Positions 5,950 to 7,511 of a DNA stretch of 7,511 bases are shown here, one piece after another. This stretch comes from an uncultured Anaerolineales bacterium (GTDB lineage: Bacteria > Chloroflexota > Anaerolineae > Anaerolineales > UBA11657), in contig CAJWIA010000063.1 in NCBI GenBank assembly GCA_913040765.1, positions 1-7,511 on the forward strand, in the 5' to 3' direction. The notes under the pieces were generated by a model. It did no database searches and was not told where the DNA came from. It saw only the letters and a list, made by a program, of their open reading frames with translations. Position numbers and translations under genes: made by a program. Position 1 is the stretch's first letter. Each line of letters opens with the position of its first letter.

Positions 5950-7476
5950 CTATTTCGCATAATGCACAGCTCTAGTCTCCCTAATTACAGTTACTTTTAT
6001 TTGACCAGGATACTGCAAATCATTCTCAGCTTTATTAGCCACTTCTTTTGCAATCTTGATTGCTTCAAGATCATCAACCTTGTCAGGACTCACTATTATA
6101 CGAACCTCACGACCAGCTTGTAAGGCAAATGCTTCTTTAACTCCTTCAGCTGAACTAGCAATCTCTTCTAAAGAACGTATCCTCTTAACATATTGTTCAA
6201 AATTTTCACGACGAGCGCCAGGTCGCGATCCTGAAATGGCATCTGCCACTTCAACAATTGTCGCCTCGACACTCTCCTGTTCCACCTCATGATGATGTGC
6301 AGCTACAGCATTACATATTTCCGGTGAGATGCCGTAACGACGACAAATTTCCGCACCAATGGCAGCATGCGTACCTTCAACCTCATGGTCTATAGCTTTT
6401 CCTATATCGTGCAGCAAACCTCCAGCTTTTGATATACCCACATCTGCCCCTACCTCAGCCGCAATCACTCCAGCGATGAGTGCAGTTTCGACAGCATGAG
6501 AATGCTGATCCTGACCATAAGAAGTCCGGAATTTAAGCTTACCTAGCAAACGCACTATTTGCACATCTAGGCCGGGCACTCCAGCATCATAAGCAGCGTT
6601 TTCACCTTCTTCTTTTATAATGGCTTCTACTGCTTCACGAGATTCACCAACAACCTTTTCAATTTGAGCTGGATGAATACGTCCATCCAAAATTAGTTTG
6701 CTAAGAGCACGACGTGCTACCTCTCTACGTACTGGATCAAATGATGCAACCATAACTGAATCCGGAGCTCCATCTACAACAACATCTACTCCAGCAACTT
6801 GCTCAAAAGACCTTATGTTGCGCCCATTACGACCGATTATTCGACCTTTGATATCATCTGAAGGTATAGGTACTGTAGTAGTAGAATGCTCAGAAACCTG
6901 GTCGCTTGATACGCGTTGCATTGCTAACACAAGTAATTTCCGAGCTCTGTTTTCACTTTCGGATTTGGCTTCTTTTTCTATACTCCTAATCATACGAGCC
7001 ATATCATCGCGAGATTCCTTTTCGGTTGCACGCATTAACTCATCTTTTGCCTCACTTTTTGTAAGGCCTGCAATCCGCTGTAATTCCTGTGCTTGTTCCT
7101 GTAGTTTGTTGTCAATTTCTTGATCTTTTTGTTCCACATCAGATTTATATTTGTTCAATTCTTTCTCGCGCTTATTAAGATCAGAAGAGTGTCGATCAAT
7201 TTTAGTCCGACGCTGTTCCATACGTCGTTCCTCATCAGAAACTCGTTTTCTACGCTCGAAAAGTTCTTTGTCCATAACCTCACGTTTAGTATGCAACTCT
7301 TCCTTAGCACCTAATTCCAGATCGCGAATCTTTTGACTGTAATCGGCATCCAATGCTTCTTGAGCCAATTGATGTTTTCTGTCCAATAATTTTTTCTGAT
7401 AACGGTTTACGGCTAATATAATAATCAAGCCTATTAGCATAGTGATCAAAACAACTGTCATGATATCGGGTCTCAT
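5950..7476 (-). CDS. rny: Ribonuclease Y
   Basis: Membrane-anchored endoribonuclease that initiates mRNA decay in many bacteria lacking RNase E. The 508-residue product is full length. It has an N-terminal transmembrane helix (about 7-23), a long charged coiled coil (about 25-185), a KH RNA-binding domain with GRNG at 215-218 inside GRIIGRNGRNI, and an HD metal domain with His356-Asp357 in GGLLHDIGKAIDHE. The HD domain continues through AAHHHE (392-397) and VADAISGSRPGARRE (410-424), and the family's C-terminal domain ends the protein. The ATG at 7476 is preceded by GGTGAGG, with GAGG 8 bases upstream, which supports this start over Met6. Two upstream frames end at or just before this ATG, so a preceding minus-strand gene may be coupled to it. 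The gene is convergent with the plus-strand block. Identification is very firm. Confidence 0.98.
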   Translation of the reverse strand: MRPDIMTVVLITMLIGLIIILAVNRYQKKLLDRKHQLAQEALDADYSQKIRDLELGAKEELHTKREVMDKELFERRKRVSDEERRMEQRRTKIDRHSSDLNKREKELNKYKSDVEQKDQEIDNKLQEQAQELQRIAGLTKSEAKDELMRATEKESRDDMARMIRSIEKEAKSESENRARKLLVLAMQRVSSDQVSEHSTTTVPIPSDDIKGRIIGRNGRNIRSFEQVAGVDVVVDGAPDSVMVASFDPVRREVARRALSKLILDGRIHPAQIEKVVGESREAVEAIIKEEGENAAYDAGVPGLDVQIVRLLGKLKFRTSYGQDQHSHAVETALIAGVIAAEVGADVGISKAGGLLHDIGKAIDHEVEGTHAAIGAEICRRYGISPEICNAVAAHHHEVEQESVEATIVEVADAISGSRPGARRENFEQYVKRIRSLEEIASSAEGVKEAFALQAGREVRIIVSPDKVDDLEAIKIAKEVANKAENDLQYPGQIKVTVIRETRAVHYAK

Positions 7477-7511
7477 TATTTAATCCTCACCATTTCGTTT
7501 TGATTGAACAA

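Noticed and set aside
6056..7336. Plus-strand open frames opposite rny, including one of 141 residues at 6698-7123
   Set aside because: They are Ser/Arg-rich products typical of antisense reading through charged coding sequence, and rny is unambiguous.
7477..7511. C-terminus of an upstream minus-strand gene (recX or recA would be common before rny)
   Set aside because: Two frames run from the edge to a stop at or near the rny start, giving only about ten residues each; too short to choose a frame or identify a gene.
1..7511. Mobile element, CRISPR array, tRNA/rRNA, toxin-antitoxin or defence system
   Set aside because: No direct-repeat arrays, transposase or integrase motifs, cloverleaf-like segments or defence-family domains were seen on either strand.

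Overview
The window is an AT-rich stretch (roughly 40% GC by eye) of a bacterial chromosome, densely packed with housekeeping genes. RNase Y, TsaB/TsaE and a family 4 uracil-DNA glycosylase make it bacterial. The set would suit a low-GC Chloroflexota (SAR202/Dehalococcoidia-like) or similar environmental lineage, but that placement is a guess from gene content. No plasmid, phage, insertion-sequence, CRISPR, tRNA or rRNA signal is visible.

Layout. Positions 1-2730 are a minus-strand block, read right to left: tsaE, tsaB, a CDP-paratose/tyvelose 2-epimerase-like SDR enzyme, and a family 4 uracil-DNA glycosylase whose C-terminus runs off the left edge. tsaE and tsaB overlap and the last two genes are nearly abutting, so much of the block is probably one transcript. 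A promoter-like element (TTGTAC, 17 bases, TATAAT) sits just upstream of the probable tsaE start. Positions 2823-5931 are a plus-strand block, divergent from tsaE: a calcineurin-like metallophosphoesterase, moaC, a moaD-moaE fusion, and two unrecognised reading frames that may be one broken gene. Positions 5950-7476 hold rny (RNase Y) on the minus strand, converging on the plus-strand block with only 18 bases between stop codons.

How the genes work together. TsaE and TsaB belong to the machinery that makes the t6A37 modification of ANN-decoding tRNAs; TsaC and TsaD must lie elsewhere. MoaC makes cyclic pyranopterin monophosphate and the MoaD-MoaE fusion turns it into molybdopterin, so two consecutive molybdenum cofactor steps lie side by side; MoaA is not in the window. 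The remaining genes (base-excision repair, sugar-nucleotide epimerisation, phosphoesterase, mRNA decay) have no obvious shared pathway.

Most worth a second look: the MoaD-MoaE fusion, in which the reactive Gly-Gly end of MoaD is internal; the apparent -1 frame break between the two Trp-rich frames at 4922-5931; the tsaE start with a promoter almost touching the ATG; a perfect 9-bp inverted repeat after tsaB; and a sugar-nucleotide epimerase embedded in a tRNA-modification/DNA-repair cluster. I do not see convincing evidence for a wholly new biological system.
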